From assembly GCA_963681505.1 (NCBI GenBank), contig OY811989.1, forward strand, positions 3,287,692-3,351,691: DNA of 64,000 nucleotides, written 5' to 3'. The stretch comes from Eunapius fragilis (Eukaryota; Porifera; Demospongiae; Spongillida; Spongillidae). The notes under the pieces were generated by a model, which made no database searches, was not told the origin of the DNA, and was given only the letters and a program-made list of their open reading frames with translations. Positions within the stretch are counted from its first letter, which is position 1; every line of letters begins with the position of its first letter. Made by a program: the position numbers and the translations under genes. Below, piece after piece: positions 10,330 through 26,663 of this stretch.

Positions 10330-13300
10330 GGGGGGGGGTGCTCACCAAGTGCAACATCTCGATGATTAGAAATCCCCTGTCTGACCAGGTTGTGTTGTTT
10401 AGTGTACATGTTTATATTTATTAACTGTTGCGCATTAGGATTTGATGTGTGTTGTCCTGACTGTCCCGGGGGTACAATTGTACATCCAGCAGCGCAGTTG
10501 CATTTGGTCATTGAATATTTACATTTTACTATGTCATGTGGTGCAAATACTTCTAGAACTTCAAAAATTGGTCCTGGTGTCGAGAATTAATACTTTAAAT
10601 CCTGATACTAATACAACAAGCCATCAAAGCAGAGCTATCCATTATGCATCCACCGCGTGGTAAACCAAATGTGAAGGTAGCTGTACTACCTTGTTCTACA
10701 CATAATCAAAAAAGTTAAGTCTTACTTTCCTAAAAGGATTGGTACTAAATTCATTAAATGTATCTAGGTCCCTTCAATGGCAGAAGGGCATAACCTTTTA
10801 TCTGTACAATTGTATCCTTCCCCCCCCCCCCGCCCCGGGGAAGAAAGTCAGGACAATTGCATTAAAAGCAACTTTGCTGTGATGCTGCTACATTCGGTTT
10901 TCCGCTTGTTGCAGCATTAGATGGAAACAGTTTGCTATACTGAATGTACACTACAATAAGTTCTGGTATCAGGTTTTATGACCAGTATGTGGTGTTATAT
11001 GTCCCATGTGTAGTTGGTCCACTGGATACCCTGTGTTATCTTATGTTAGTGTATGGCTTATGTCTTATGGCTGGTGTGTCTATAACAGGCACTTATTAGC
11101 AGCATTTTGTTTGTACTCGCAGCCAGCACACATACATGTAAAGTGTTTGCACCAAGTTCTTCATCTCTTCACACACTTTCAGGAGATTTTTGTTGTACTC
11201 CCCAATTCAGCTCAATGGCAGATGGATGCCGACATGTTGATATTCCAAGTACTTCTTTTTCCTTCTTTATTATTTTCAGATTGAAAAGGTTGATACGAGT
11301 ATGAGAAGCAGTAGCCCATGGGATGACGGTCTGGACACCCGAAACGAACGGAAAGGGACGGCATTGGACCTGGATGAGGAGGATGAAGAGGAGGAGGCTG
11401 ACGAAGACAGTGACAGTGAAGACGACGTCCAGATCCACATTGGGGAGATCAAGACCACTCCGCTGCCCACCTACACCAGACCGGTCAAGCTGGCACAAGC
11501 AGGTTATTGTCAGTGGGGTCGGTGTGCTCTGGTAAGGTTATGGATGTTTTGTTCTCAGCTCAGATAGGTGGCACAGCCGTCCTTCCAAGGAAGGTGGACC
11601 TTGAAGCCATACCGCAGATCGGTGGCCAGTCCATATTTGAGTACGACATTGATGCGGACAAACCTTGGAGGACACCTGGTAAGAAGCTGTGGGTCAAGCT
11701 TTTGGGCACTTGGTGGTTTATGCACGGACATTGCAAAGATGCCTTGTATGCCTTGTCTGTGTTGTGCGACGGACACTATTGATTCACCTTATGTGTGCTC
11801 TGTGCACGTATGTACTTCTTCGCTCATACACACTGTACATGGGAACAAGTGTGTAAATATAAAAATTACATCTTGATGTGATTGGCATCAGTCTGACTTT
11901 CAACAGGGTGTATGTGTTTCCCTCCTCAGGTGCTGATATCACTGACTATTTTAATTATGGATTTACGGAGGAAACATGGCGGTTGTACTGTGACAGACAG
12001 AGGAAGATGAGATATGAGGTGCAACAGCTCAACAAGATTGCTGTAAGCTTGTGTTGGTAGTAAGGTACCCCTTGGTGCAGCCACCTTGGCAGTAAGGTAC
12101 CCCTTGGTGCAGCCATCTTGGCAGTAAGGTACCCCTTGGTGCATTCATCTTGGCAGTAGGGTTCCCCTTGGTGCCCCCCCATACCTGACCACTTGTGTCA
12201 TAAGAACTTTGTTGGCTAAGGCACTGTGTTATAGCGTTATATGCAAGGCTTCGTTAGGTTGTGCCAACATTATCACATGCAGCAGCAAGTTAAGAATGAA
12301 ATGCTCAAAGCCACCAGCTTTTGTATTGTTGCCCCTTTGTTCAATCATCAGCGCATACTTATATCAGCCTCAATATTTTTGTTTCATAACTGGGTAGTGG
12401 TTCGTTGCCCTATAATTCTATGACTACATTTTGCAGGTTCATACTACTCGCATTTCTGCTCTGCCGACAATGACTGCACCTGCTGTCACATCAAGGGCAA
12501 TTCCAAGCATTGGGCTTCCAACAGTGTCAGTGTCCATGTCATCTCCCTTCTCATCCATCATCACATCCTCAGTAACAGGTCTGTAGAAGCCATGCCATGT
12601 CTGGTGTGCATGACGATACCAGTGTTTTCTACGGGTTGTATTTGAAGTGTGTAGTATTGTTGCAAACAGATGGCACAATTACTATGTGTATTGATGTCTA
12701 TCCCCAGGGTCTCGTAATGACGAGGATAGGGGTGGTGAGAACGCCGCAGACAGAACAGGTTTGTGTCCTTTGCGCATGCCTTACAGCGGGTGTGGGCATT
12801 ATTTAGGATTTACCACCACTTGCTGCAGATAAGGTTGAAGACGACCAGGATAGGGGAGACGGCAGGACCACACCAGTGTCAGAGGGAATGTGAGTCCATA
12901 TAGGACCACGTGGTGCCGATCTATTTTTAACCCTATGGTGTGTTCTTCATTCCAGGGACCACAACCAGATCATGAACATGACATCCAAAGCACCACTATT
13001 GCCTCGTGAGTGCGTCTTGCCCAATATGTCGTCTATTGTCATGCTTTGTTTTCTTTTTTGAATTCTAGCAGCTCCACCCACGTCTCTCCCTCCCCCTCCA
13101 CATCCGCCTCTCCCATTTCCTCCTCCCTTGCATGGACCTGGGCAGGAAATGGCGGCGGCTATGGCTGCGGCCATGATGGGTGTGGGGGGCATTCGGCCTC
13201 CAGACATGCCTCCTCCGCCCATGCTTCCCCCTGGACTCCCGTTTCCTCCCTTCCCTGGTGGACCCGACATGCTTCCGCCCCCACATTTTGCCATGCCACA

Positions 13301-15361
13301 CCCATTCCTTCCTCCTGGGGATCATGGCCCGCCACCAATGGACGGTAAGTAGGGCTTCAGTATTTCAGCACAGTTGCATGCACACACAGCTGCTAGCAGT
13401 GATATTACGTCACCCACTCTATTGGCTTTGTTTTTAATTTTAGGGAACCTGATTGCATTTTTTTTTTCCCTGTATAATCCAAGCCCAACAACATACATAG
13501 GTTGACTGCAGGGCGTTTTCTTGCCTGCAACTCTAATGAGTATGCAGAACGTAAATCCCTACGAAAAGAAGGGTTCCTAAGACGACGTGCTTCAGATTAG
13601 TTGTGTGCTTCAGATTAGTTGAAATTGCAACTTGGCTTGCCTGCTCTCTGCTCCAGTTCGTTTTCGCATTTGGCTCGATGTAGCATTTGGGTCTGGGATA
13701 CACACAGTGTACATGCTTGTCCCCCATGCAGGGTTTCCTCCATTTCATTGGGATCCCTCTCTTGGACCACCTCCCCCGGAGCTGCTTGAGGGGCTGCACA
13801 TGCAGAGGGATTTCCGCAGGAGTCGTTCAAGGTCAAAGAGTAGTTCATACACCGGGTCACGCTCTAGAAGTTCATCGTATGAAGATGACAAAGGACGGAG
13901 AAGGAAAGATAGACGACATAGGAGACATTCTCGGTCGAGATCTAGAGATCGTATGCACAGAAACACCCGGCATCAGCGCGACTACCATCGCCATGAGAGA
14001 GACCGAGAGAGGGAGAGAGAAAGAGAGAGAGACAGAGACAGAAGAGGAGATGTATGTTGTCACTATAGTAGCGTAATGGTGTTGTGATGTGGCAATGTGC
14101 CCTTCAGCAAAGGAGAAGAGAGAGAGACAGAGACAGAGAGAAGGAGAGGGACAGGGAGCGAGAAAGGGACAGAGAGAAGGAAAGAGACAGAGGAGAAGAA
14201 AGACCAAGACATGAGAGGTAAAGGTGTGGTTAGGCAGTACTTCTCTCTGGTGTACTTCGCTTCATTGTTTATTTTCACTTCATTTGTAGCTTGATACTGT
14301 ATATTTTTAAACAATGGAATGGTTTTAATGGCATAGATTTAAGAAGTAACCTTGGGTTAGCTTGTTTCACCTGTGAAAGTTGGCATACAACAAATGTTGA
14401 TTAATGTTTAATTATTGTATTTATGTAAAATGTATCATGTATTATGTAAAAATTAAAAAATCAAAATACATTTCAAAACCTGGCTCTGTGGCAAGCCTGC
14501 TGTCTTCGATCTTACTGTGACTTCTGCAAAACCCTTCTATTCTTAGCTTAGAAAATACTCTGGCAACAATAGTAAATGCTCTGAGCTGGGGTGTGCTTGT
14601 TTGTATTCCCTTGGCAAGAATCCTATGGAGCATGGGGCGCAGAAGCCCAAGAGGCTTTCTTGACCTGGTCTTTTGCCTTGCCGCCAGATGAAACAAACCA
14701 AAAGTCAAAGGTGGTTGCTGGACTATACGGTCGCCTCAGCCTGACCCTGTTATGCTGCAATGCAAGGGCTCGCCTCATGAGGCAGCATAACTGATTTGTG
14801 TAGTTAGTGTTTAAGAGTGTAATTCTATTTATAGAACTAAAACCTAATGCATGTTTTTTCACATTTTCAAATTGTAAGAAATACCTAGGTCGTCTATAAC
14901 TTGTTTCTAACATAATGGAAATTTTGTCTGTCCATGTGTGGGTATGCAATGAATTTGTAATTATGCTTGTATTTCAACTGCACATATTAACTTCCTGTGG
15001 AAGCTCTTATAATAGCTGCAATGATCCCAAATACTGTGCGTATTGCACACTTTAATTTTTTTCTGTGGCATCTTAAGTGTATTGGGCCTACTGCCATGTG
15101 CAATCAGGTGACATCATCTTCATCCATGTCCATTTTGCACCAGTAGCCTTCATGTGTTAAGAAGGCAGTGGACCTTGGGGGAGGGGGGAGGGGGTTTGTG
15201 ATGACACAGTCAAATTTGCACCAGTCAGGCATTGTTTGCTTTGTGCTTACAGAAGCAGCAGACGGCAAAGAAGTGCTAGTCCCGAGCACAACACAGAGGA
15301 GGCCACTACCAAAGTTAAAGAAGAGAGAGAGGAGTCTAGATCAAGAACTCCTGTGTCTTAA
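9013..15361 (+). CDS. FIP1L1: Pre-mRNA 3'-end processing factor FIP1 (FIP1L1-like), 15 exons
   Basis: Exons: 9013-9070, 9121-9193, 9258-9308, 9739-9808, 11280-11502, 11559-11678, 11930-12042, 12437-12578, 12708-12758, 12829-12889, 12956-13005, 13069-13344, 13732-14051, 14108-14217, 15253-15361. They sum to 1827 nt, 608 codons plus stop, with every phase matching and GT/AG at each junction. The N-terminus is acidic (TEDEDQWLYG). Exon 5 encodes a long D/E tract, and exons 6-7 hold the diagnostic Fip1 motif (DKPWRTPGADITDYFNYGF, near residues 190-210). Exon 12 is proline/methionine-rich, and exons 13-15 form an RS/RD/RE-rich tail ending SRTPVS. FIP1 is a CPSF subunit in the nucleus that binds U-rich RNA and recruits poly(A) polymerase. 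The tail is made of near-repetitive GAGAGA sequence. Intron 14 (14218-15252) contains no recognisable gene. Confidence 0.92.
9353..10390 (+). repeat. Intronic duplication with (TG)n in FIP1L1 introns 3 and 4
   Basis: The segment 9353-9655 and the segment 10028-10390 are diverged direct copies: each has GGAATGATGA.AAAAGAGGCCGAA, a (TG)n tract, a CACCACTT..TC.ATGC block, then GGGATGATTCAAAAGAGG, a second TG-rich block and a TGCTCAC...TCTGACCAGG end. The second copy's TG tract (about 10249-10327) is greatly expanded. Exon 4 lies between the copies and is not duplicated. Confidence 0.75.
12059..12174 (+). repeat. 32-bp minisatellite, about 3.6 copies
   Basis: Unit AGTAAGGTACCCCTTGGTGC... begins at 12059, 12091, 12123 and 12155, exactly 32 bp apart. 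It starts 16 bp after the exon 7 donor of the FIP1L1-like gene. Confidence 0.85.
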
Positions 15362-15839
15362 GTCTTTGGCATACTTTACTTCCACCTCATTGACACCTAT
15401 TATAACTGATGTTTCCCATAACCTTTTTACTTTTTTGTTGTACATGCATATTGACGGAAACAATTGACTTGAACTGAAACAGTCTGCAGGTGTCATTCAC
15501 TGGGAGGCAGTGATTCTTAGACCTAAGCAAGTGATGGTAACTAATGTTCATCTGCATGTAAAACAGCATCCACAGGCTGTGCTGTGGTTAATACAAATAC
15601 TGGCAAGCTCTTCGTATTTGAACTTGCTGATCAATTCACTCAACAGAAGACCTGTCTTACAAGTACAGTGCCCACTTGTTTATACGGAAAATAAGGCATA
15701 TTCATAAGGAGCTATAGGCAAACTGTCAGTCCTACAAGTAAATAAAAACATTCTCTGAGAAAGTTGGTGGCATATAGGATTTGAAGTTAATGGTGGTGTA
15801 AAAAGGAAGGAAACAAGGGTCTAACAAGGGAAAATGGAA
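15362..15839. other. Probable 3' UTR and spacer
   Basis: No coding signal; the likely FIP1L1 3' UTR reaches to about 15760. The small frame at 15510-15707 has no recognisable content. Confidence 0.4.
15741..15746 (+). promoter_or_regulatory. Candidate poly(A) signal for FIP1L1-like gene
   Basis: AATAAA about 380 bp after the stop codon, the first canonical hexamer downstream. Assignment rests on position only. Confidence 0.4.
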
Positions 15840-15908
15840 TAGTCCTATATTTAGCACATGAACAACATACTATATCCTACATATAGAAATGTGCTAAATA
15901 TAGGACTA
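15840..15908. repeat. Perfect 20-bp inverted repeat with 29-nt loop
   Basis: TAGTCCTATATTTAGCACAT at 15840-15859 pairs exactly with 15889-15908. It lies immediately outside the left arm of the 15.9-31.2 kb inverted duplication. Confidence 0.8.
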
Positions 15909-16825
15909 CAGTGCATTTTTTACCTCACGTGTTCACTTGCTAGATGATATACACGTGCACTAGTGTTCTCTTGGTTATGCACCTTGTTTGAGCACCTGAC
16001 CACATAACACCTCTGGCTGAGAGGACCAGAGTAGGTATACATTAATAAAGATGTACCTGGAATATCAGTCTCATTCAGAATATTGTCAATCATATAAATT
16101 CGGTGCAGTAAGGGAAGGGAGGAGTGCAGTTATCATACCACGATTACTCATCTTAGTTTTGGCGATGAGCACACCATCTTCTGCTGTGCAATAATGAAAA
16201 GCATGACACAAGATAAAGGTACAGTGTGTGGAGTGATGCTCACACCATCATGCATTATGCAATATGTCGATGGATATGGTGATTTGGCATGACCAAATGT
16301 GTACGGTACCAGCTGCAGCATTGCATGTCAAAAATGGGATACCAGGTACTGCTTTATATTTAGGGCAGCTTTGCCAACTGATTATACGGATATCAATTGC
16401 GTTAAGGTCTCTGCTCTTTATAGGCAGATGACGTTGCGGACAAATGTCTGTGGAGCATGCATGATCATGTTAGGCTGGCTGCCACTGCATAGGATTAAGC
16501 TACATGTAATGCTGCTTTTATATGTGTAGGAACCATACACACTTGTGCATAGCTCTACATGCAGGGTTCGTACAGAGTATTGAAAAGGCATTAAATCAAC
16601 ACATTTGATTAAATAGGCATTAAATCTGGGTTTTGTATTGAGAAAGCATTCCAATACGGCTATTAAAAAGGCATTGAATTTCGCCCAGTGTCTCTTTTCG
16701 TCTCATAACCCCGCCCCATTCCCATCAGGAACCTGAACGCGTCAATTTGTATTATGTGTACGTGCTGCTATGAATTGGGCCTGGGGATGAGAGTGTAACG
16801 GAGGTGAACGAGCTGTTAGAGCGAT

Positions 16826-19490
<2,665 letters not shown>

Positions 19491-20298
19491 GATTTTGTTG
19501 TATGTATTAGCATGTATTATTGTGCTCCAGGGTGTATATTTGCTTGTTCAGTACATGTATTAAAAAGTATGGTTTTTTGTATTATAAAGGCATTAAAAAG
19601 GTCTTATTTTGACACCATAATTATGTGTACAAACCCTGTACATGTATATCAACTAACCTAAAACCGTACAGTACATGTGCATACATTAAGCCATGTCCAT
19701 ATTGTATGCATGCATGACATTCAAACCTACGATTATAAGTCACGAGTGCTGTTGCTTTCTTACCTCCATACTGGCTGTGACCATGCCCTTACCCCCCTTG
19801 GTGGTGTGGAGAACCCTGCCAGTTTGGCTTGGGGTGCTAGTTGTAAACATGCATGTACGGTGATGCATCTGCTCTGGTTACCTCTTCACTTGCTCATTTG
19901 TACTATGTGAGCTCGTTAGTTTAGTTGAGCCATTTGATTCCACTGCAACACACTGTACACCTGCATTCAATTCAATATTAGCAATAGACAGTTTGCTTTT
20001 TAAAAAATCACCTTACCAACACTCACTGAATGCAGAAAACAACCATCTCCACTAACTTGCTCAGGTACTGTCTATCAGGTATCTGTGACTACTTAAACGA
20101 TGGTGGTAAATGAACAAACTGCAAAGCACACACACCCACATGTTGGAAGATGCTTTGCAGCCACAGGGTATTCACATCAGAGAGAGCATAAATAGGTGCT
20201 CGTAACGCCATTCTGACAGCTTTGGTTCAGCATATGTATATGTACTAAGGCAATCACAGACACTGATATTATACACTTGCTATTGTACAAGGAATAAA

Positions 20299-20655
20299 CT
20301 TGGCCATGCTGGGAGAGATTACATAAGTAACTGAGGTGTATCACTGTGATCTATTTATTACTGATGCTTGCGTAGCAGTTTATACTATATAGGCTAACCT
20401 CTGCACTGACTGGCAGCGTCTTCTATTGCACTTCAGATACTCATCTTTGCAGTACAACCAAGGTACGAAAAACAGCTAGCCGCCATACGTTCTAAAGTCT
20501 CATCTCACCGCGTGTAGGCAATTAAAGCATGAACACGTAGCAGTAAGATGTTTGACTGTACCGTATAAGTGTAAGTGGACAAGAACCACTGTGCGCATGT
20601 TTAAATCTTAAATTCATTTGAACTAAAACTGTGGTTATGTTGACGACGCCTAATG
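20299..20655. other. Spacer between arm 1 and the Plavaka-type element
   Basis: No gene or repeat recognised. It has no inverted counterpart on the other side, so the duplication ends at about 20298. The last 8 bases (20648-20655, GCCTAATG) are the target duplication of the next element. Confidence 0.5.
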
Positions 20656-21312
20656 TAGGCCTGTCGAAAAAATGCCACTCAAAAATTCCGACCGTAATAT
20701 GCAAAAAATGGTCTGTAAAATTTCCAAATTCCACCAACAAATGCCGGTTATCTTTTTAACCGTCACGATAGTTTAATTTGGTCCAACGCACAAAGAAGCG
20801 GCGGAAGAAGAGGAAAGGCCAGGCACACAAATTGGAAGTGGAGAAGACGCAACAACTAAGTACGACTGTTCGAGTGCAACACCCGTACGCTGCTGGATTG
20901 CAAAAGACGACAACAAAGCAGCCACGTTAGCGATGCCTGCTGCTACAGTGACCTTGGGTCTGGCCGTCTTCGATTATCTTTTTCTGGCCAATTAGGACGA
21001 TGGGACCTCGTTGATCGCCATATTAGTGAAAAACCGTATATTTCTGCATACACAGCCAAATTGATTTGAAATGATGTCATGGTTGGTACGTTGATGATAT
21101 CATGCTTGGGTCAGATTGGTTGAGATACCTGTACCAATGCATGTAGACAAATACAATGTACCAGGTTGATGCAACTTCCTGTATCAACTTTTTTATCATG
21201 CTTGAACCAATACTGATGACAGTTTGGATCAGGGAAAAGGCTTCCTTTTACAACGTTGTTATTAAATTACATTCATGTCTGAAAATGAATAATATTTTGC
21301 TCAGTTATTGTT

Positions 21313-24300
21313 TTACAGCATACAGTACACGTTGTAACAATACATAGTGTTGTTCCAGTCATGGTTAAACACAAGTTTGTTAACTGCAATGTCCATTCTC
21401 TCTATGTTCTGCACTGCTGTAGTCTCACGAAATGTGCAGGTGCCTCCACATTCATGGACGATGGAGACTGCTCGCATTACATTGGAACCAGATGTACTGT
21501 ATATCATATTGCTGAGTTCCAGTAGAGGACGCTCATGTTTGTTGAGGAGTGGCTGACCATCAGGTGTTTCAAGGCAATGAAAGCCTTGAACAAGGCAGTG
21601 CACAGAACCATTTGGCAGTGTAAAGACCACAAGAAGAATTCCATATTTCATCTATTTAGAGCATAAAGCAAAGTTTGGCTCATATGCATTTTGTACAAGT
21701 GCATGAATTGATGCTTACGTTGTGCAGAGGTGATATGAGTTCAACATAATCTCCTGAGTTTACTAGTGTAGAACCTTGAGACATGATGGCATTATGTTGT
21801 GTAACAGTGTCCTCAGGCACAATTCCTTCCAGTAGCGTGTTGAATTGTGTTCCAGAACTCATGAGATTTTCAAGGGTACTCTTGCACTTTCCAACACCAC
21901 TAAGTAACACAGCTGACAGGCTGCATGAGTGCCGTGATGCCTAGAACACAATTGCAACATAAAATAATACACTTGGTTGCAATATGTACACATATACGTA
22001 CCTTTCTTGCTACTCCAGCCTTATACATGTTCTTGTCAGAATGTAGTTCTTGTGATGAAATACCATGAATCAAATGTTGTACAAAGGGTGTTAAATACAG
22101 TTCCTTTAGTGCACCTCCACACCTGGAATAAAACAGTGATAGCAGTATGTTCAAATCTGTCACAATCTTTAACCTTGTAGCAGGGTTGCCACTAAGACAT
22201 ATTGAACGAAGATGCTGCAATACTGAAAAACGTTTAGCAATGTCACGGCTAGGAGCAAGCCTGTTTCCATACACATTGTACATGCGTACATGTGAGTTAA
22301 ATGACTCAAATCTGTAGAAGCAAGGCGATGAAAAAGGTTTAGAAGTAATATATACATACCGCTCTGCACTAAAAGATGAAGATAGTCCAAATCTCCTCAT
22401 ATTATCGACCAGATGAAGAAGCAGATGAGTTTTTTGCTTCTCAAGAAGAGGCATGTGAAGTTTTATAGCCGTAACAAAATCAATGCATATTTGCTGCCAC
22501 TGGTCATACATAGATGACTTTAAAAAATCACAGTATGCTGGTTTGAAAACCTGTGAAAAGCAACAAAAAAGCCCACTAAAATATGAATACAAATGAATGA
22601 CTAACCTTTGAAAATGTTAAAAGAACTTGCTTTTCACCATCATTTAGGTATGGACTCAAAATAAACAATGTTTTTTGAGCCCATCCTTTAAAGTCTCGTC
22701 CCACAAGTGACTGATAGTACTGGCAAACATTACCGTACATCTTGGAAGTAAACCCAGATTGGCTAAAAGCAGATATATGTGTCAGAATTTCCCTCTTGGT
22801 CTTTGCACTCATCTTGGGCATGATGACCTTCAGTATGTACTTACATAAGCCCAGTAATATAGTATGCAAGACTTTAACCGGGATGCATCTGAAATTGAGT
22901 ACTCTTTAAAATGACAATCAGTAGACAAGACACTCTCTTACTGATACAGATCGGCAGGGATGGATAGCAAAGGATTTTCATCTTCCCACAATCCAAAAGC
23001 CTTCCTTTTTTTTCTCCTCTGTTTTTCAGTTGGCTGTAATCTGATGTCCATCATATGTTGCAGCATTGTATATCTTGTTCTGAGTGCACAGATGGTTTCT
23101 GGGTTGTGTTTTCGCCTGACCTTTGCAACATTGAAAATAAAATGCATAAAATGAAATTAATAAATCTTGCTTCAAACTTACAGTGCAAATGCGGCAATGT
23201 AACAATGCCGTACTTCCTAGATGATTCACAAGTTGTGAAGCCCTTGGATTGTCACAAACAATACACATAAGTGGGGCAACAACTAAAACCTCCTCTTGGT
23301 ACAATGCGTCAAATGCAACCATCCCTTCACATTCCAGCTTAGTTAGTTCCTTTGCTATAGGGATACTTAAATCAAGGGCAGATACACTGTCGGAACAGCT
23401 GACAAAATGAATATTGTCTAGCCTAGCATTTCTTGGATTTGTTGCCACTAGTGTCATCGGAGAATAAAATGAGAGGCACCATAACCACCTGCTTTCCTGC
23501 TGCTTTAGCCTTCAATGGGTGTGGAGACAGATATGAGGAAATTTCCTGCAAAGGAGTTAGGGTTGTTTGACACAGTATGGAAAGGTAATTCATTACATAC
23601 CTCAGAATCCATCCTTGCAAAACCTGAATCAGATGACACCAACTTTATTACATGACATGGTGGTGTGGCTAAGCTAACAATACTGAACACCGGTATTGTA
23701 ACTTTGCCATAAAGAATGAGAGCGTCAGCTACATGTGTAACCGTTGTATTAGGTACCATGTACTGAAACTGGTTAAGACTCAAAAGAGCATCAATATCAG
23801 CTAACATCTCATTAGAAGTATCCTGTTTGAATACATAATAATGCACACACCATGTGTATAATGCTGTTTCTTACACCATGAAAGAATCTGCGAACAACTC
23901 CAATTGTGTTTCCCATCTCAATGTGACTGAAGTGTACACAGTCCCTAATAAACACTGAAGTAGTCCTGTCTTGGAGCTTCACCATGGGTGAGAAAAATCT
24001 TGGATCAGTGCTCCAGGCATCCCCATTGTATATTTCCCTAATGTTTAGACAAGGTTATGTAACTCATAACATATAGCAATTTCAGTTTTACCTGAAAACT
24101 TCTTGTCCACAAACTGGATATCTAACAAGACTTTGGGATACATCCAATCGTACTAAACACTGACAAATTATGGATGTAAGTGGAATGGAATAAAATGGAA
24201 CACCTTCAGAATTGGCACACTGCAATAGCAGATAAGGTTAATTCAAAACAGCTTGTCTGTAAGACAACTACTACCTGATCAGGTTCTTGGTGATGAGGTA

Positions 24301-24923
24301 ACTGAAATGCCTTAACACTCGCCAGTGTTGGAACCAAAATGCCCATCTGTTTCAATATGAACCAAATGAAACTCAAGTTTTTTCACCCTAAAAGAAAACG
24401 ACAAATTTAAATACAAATGACTGGCAAAATTATAGTAATCATACAAGGGGGTATGGTGAGTGAACAAGGAAGAAAAGAAGAGCAAATATTTGTGATGGAA
24501 ATGGGCTGTAAATGCCACCACTGGACTGGTAGAAATCCTCAAAGTATTCCTCTATTTCGGGTTCAAGTTCCTCAGTTTCTACTTCCTTTCCCTCATCAGA
24601 TGGTTCAGTGAAGACGCCATCATTACTATAGCAACCATGCGCATGGTCCTCATCGTGGAGGTTGTCACACTGCACGTTTGATTATACAAAGACAAACAAA
24701 AATACTCAACAAGCCACATACACTTCTTCTTCAGATTGCAGCTTATCTTCCAACAGCTGCATCTCATCAACATGCCTTAGATGGGCTTTACTTGAAAGGT
24801 GCCGATTGTACACACTTAGGTATTGGAATCCCTCGCAGCATTTATCGCAACGAAATCCTATAAATTACCAGCAGGTAATGAGCCAATAGCATGTTCTGTA
24901 CCACAACACTTACGTTTTGACAT
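21313..24923 (-). pseudogene. Plavaka-type transposase, multi-exon, probably disrupted
   Basis: Exons on the minus strand include 24923-24914, 24857-24724, 24669-24445, 24387-24275, 24219-24091, 24037-23875, 23822-23601 and then blocks down to the stop at 21313, with introns mostly 50-70 bp. The N-terminus is a C2H2 finger (FRCDKCCEGF...NRHL..KAHLRH). Later come YSPFPSQ, NGDAWSTDPRFFSP, the hallmark DDTSGNKSKK, NIHFVSCSDSVSALDL, a CDNPRASQLVNHLG...CRIC finger, VLHTILLGLCKYIL, FESFNSHVRMYNVYGNRLAPSRDIAKRF and a C-terminal VHECGGTC block. This set and order match Plavaka transposases (best known from fungi). Two lesions appear: a one-base deletion in an A run near 24378, and a deletion with frame change just after DDTSGNKSKK (near 23430). 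The copy is therefore probably inactive. Confidence 0.75.
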
Positions 24924-25034
24924 GGTTTGAAATCAGAGAAAGAGAAACGTCGGGGATAAACATATGAATTAATAATAAACTTATTATTTTTAATAACAAG
25001 CTTTCCACGTGCTTCTCGCTTGCATTGATCGAAT

Positions 25035-26204
25035 ATGGCTAATCGTTTCCACCCTTACGAGACAAGCGATCTTCCCCTGGGAAACAGAGCAGTTTTGCCA
25101 TCAACATCTGGTAGGGGGGGACAATTGCAACCACAAACCACTTCGCTAAGCCGACAGCCACAACCGCCAAATCATAGCGCGGACAGGTCTGTTACTTTGG
25201 GAAATCCCGCAGAGCCTATAAATAGCAGACCGGTGCAACCGCAAGGCACTCTACAACAGCGACAACCTGCGCCACACCAATTTCAACCAACACTAGACAA
25301 CATCATCATTCTTCTGGAAACTATCTCAAGAAGATTAGCGTCTTTGGAACAGGAGCAGAAGAACCAAGGTGATCTACTTCAAGAATTGATACAATCATCA
25401 TTTACAATAGAGAAAAGTGGCTATAAGGTACATGTAACTGATGCATACAACTAACATACTAATAACTATATATGATCATTTACTTAGGATGATTTACTAT
25501 CTGAAACGGGGAAATTATTTTGCAAAACCCTGAACAGGCAACCGGATCATCAATCGATTGTGGTAAGATGATGTAACATACTGACAGTACTATTTATATC
25601 TATTCATGCACTAAAATAGTCAATGGTGACAAAAGTGATCAGAGCCGATGCAGCCAAAAAGTACAAAAAGTCTGTAGCAATAAGTTTTGTTAAGAATAGA
25701 CTGACTGAACTACGTTCTGAAGAGCGGAGAAGGGTAAGTTAACTGTCTGAATTAGTATGTTGTTATTCATTCATGAACACACTGCATGGACTACTTTCAT
25801 GGATAGGTTTTAGGCATAAAGCCGTGTGAGGTTTTTCTAAACCTAAGGTGTGACGAATTTGTAGTTAGGTTTCAACAGCTGCTGAAAGTGGAGTCAGAGA
25901 TGGCACTGTATAGCTGTCATGTGGCTATGTTGGTATGTAGCTGAATGAATGATTTGTGTGCTACAAAGATGTAGTTTTTTTTCATTTGCAGAGGAAATTC
26001 TGCAGAAGTTCACCCAACTGTAGAGATAACACTTACAAGGGATTTGAGAAGTGGTTAAGAGAGGCTTATCAGGGTGGAAAGCCAACAATGGTGGAGCTTC
26101 AGGGTGCCTTGGAAGAATACAATTCAACCATTGAGCCTCAGCTGCCACCGTCTTCCCCACCATTTGCCCCAGAATTCTTTCCTGAATCACCCCAACAATG
26201 CTAA
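25035..26204 (+). CDS. Companion protein of the Plavaka-type element, 306 aa, 5 exons
   Basis: Exons 25035-25427, 25488-25562, 25620-25733, 25807-25932 and 25992-26204 all end in phase 0, have GT/AG introns of 57-73 bp and together encode 306 residues without interruption. Residues 1-90 are a low-complexity Q/P/S-rich segment; about 90-125 form a leucine-rich heptad stretch (IILLETISRRLASLEQEQ) likely to be a coiled coil. The middle is basic (AAKKYKKS, EERRR), and the C-terminal third contains CRSSPNCRDNTYKG and ends proline-rich. I do not recognise a named domain. It begins 111 bp from the divergent transposase start, inside the same terminal repeats, so a role in DNA binding or complex assembly for the transposon is a reasonable inference; cargo capture of a host gene is the alternative. 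Confidence 0.7.
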
Positions 26205-26663
26205 TATGTTTTGCCATGCCTGTAAATGCGTGCAGTTACTTTGATCGATTTGGAAATGTGAAGCTATACACTATACAATAATGGAAAGTGGGTACTGTGC
26301 AGCAGAACTGTAGCATTAATCTTTATTACATCTAATCACGTGGCTTTTATCCAGTGCGCACTGAAGAACGTTGACTTCAATGCTGTTATATGGTATAAAA
26401 TTATATTTATACGCAGCACATTTGAATGTTAATCATTATTGATTCAAGATGTATTGCAACATGTCAGACTAATGATATCATCCTGGTACATGTTGTAATA
26501 ATACATGTTACAGGAAGTGACATTTACCAGCTGCAGACTGTAAGAACATCCTGCATCAGATTGTGGCTTACCATCATGCCTGGTTTGTACTGATCGTCAT
26601 GCTTGATAATGACTGATAGAATCATCATTGCTTGGTAGGGTAGCGTAGGTAGTGGTCGCCACC

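Noticed and set aside
13632-14314. Alternative frames over the FIP1L1 RS/RE-rich exons
   Set aside because: Shadows of exons 13 and 14; the exon chain with matching phases explains the sequence fully.
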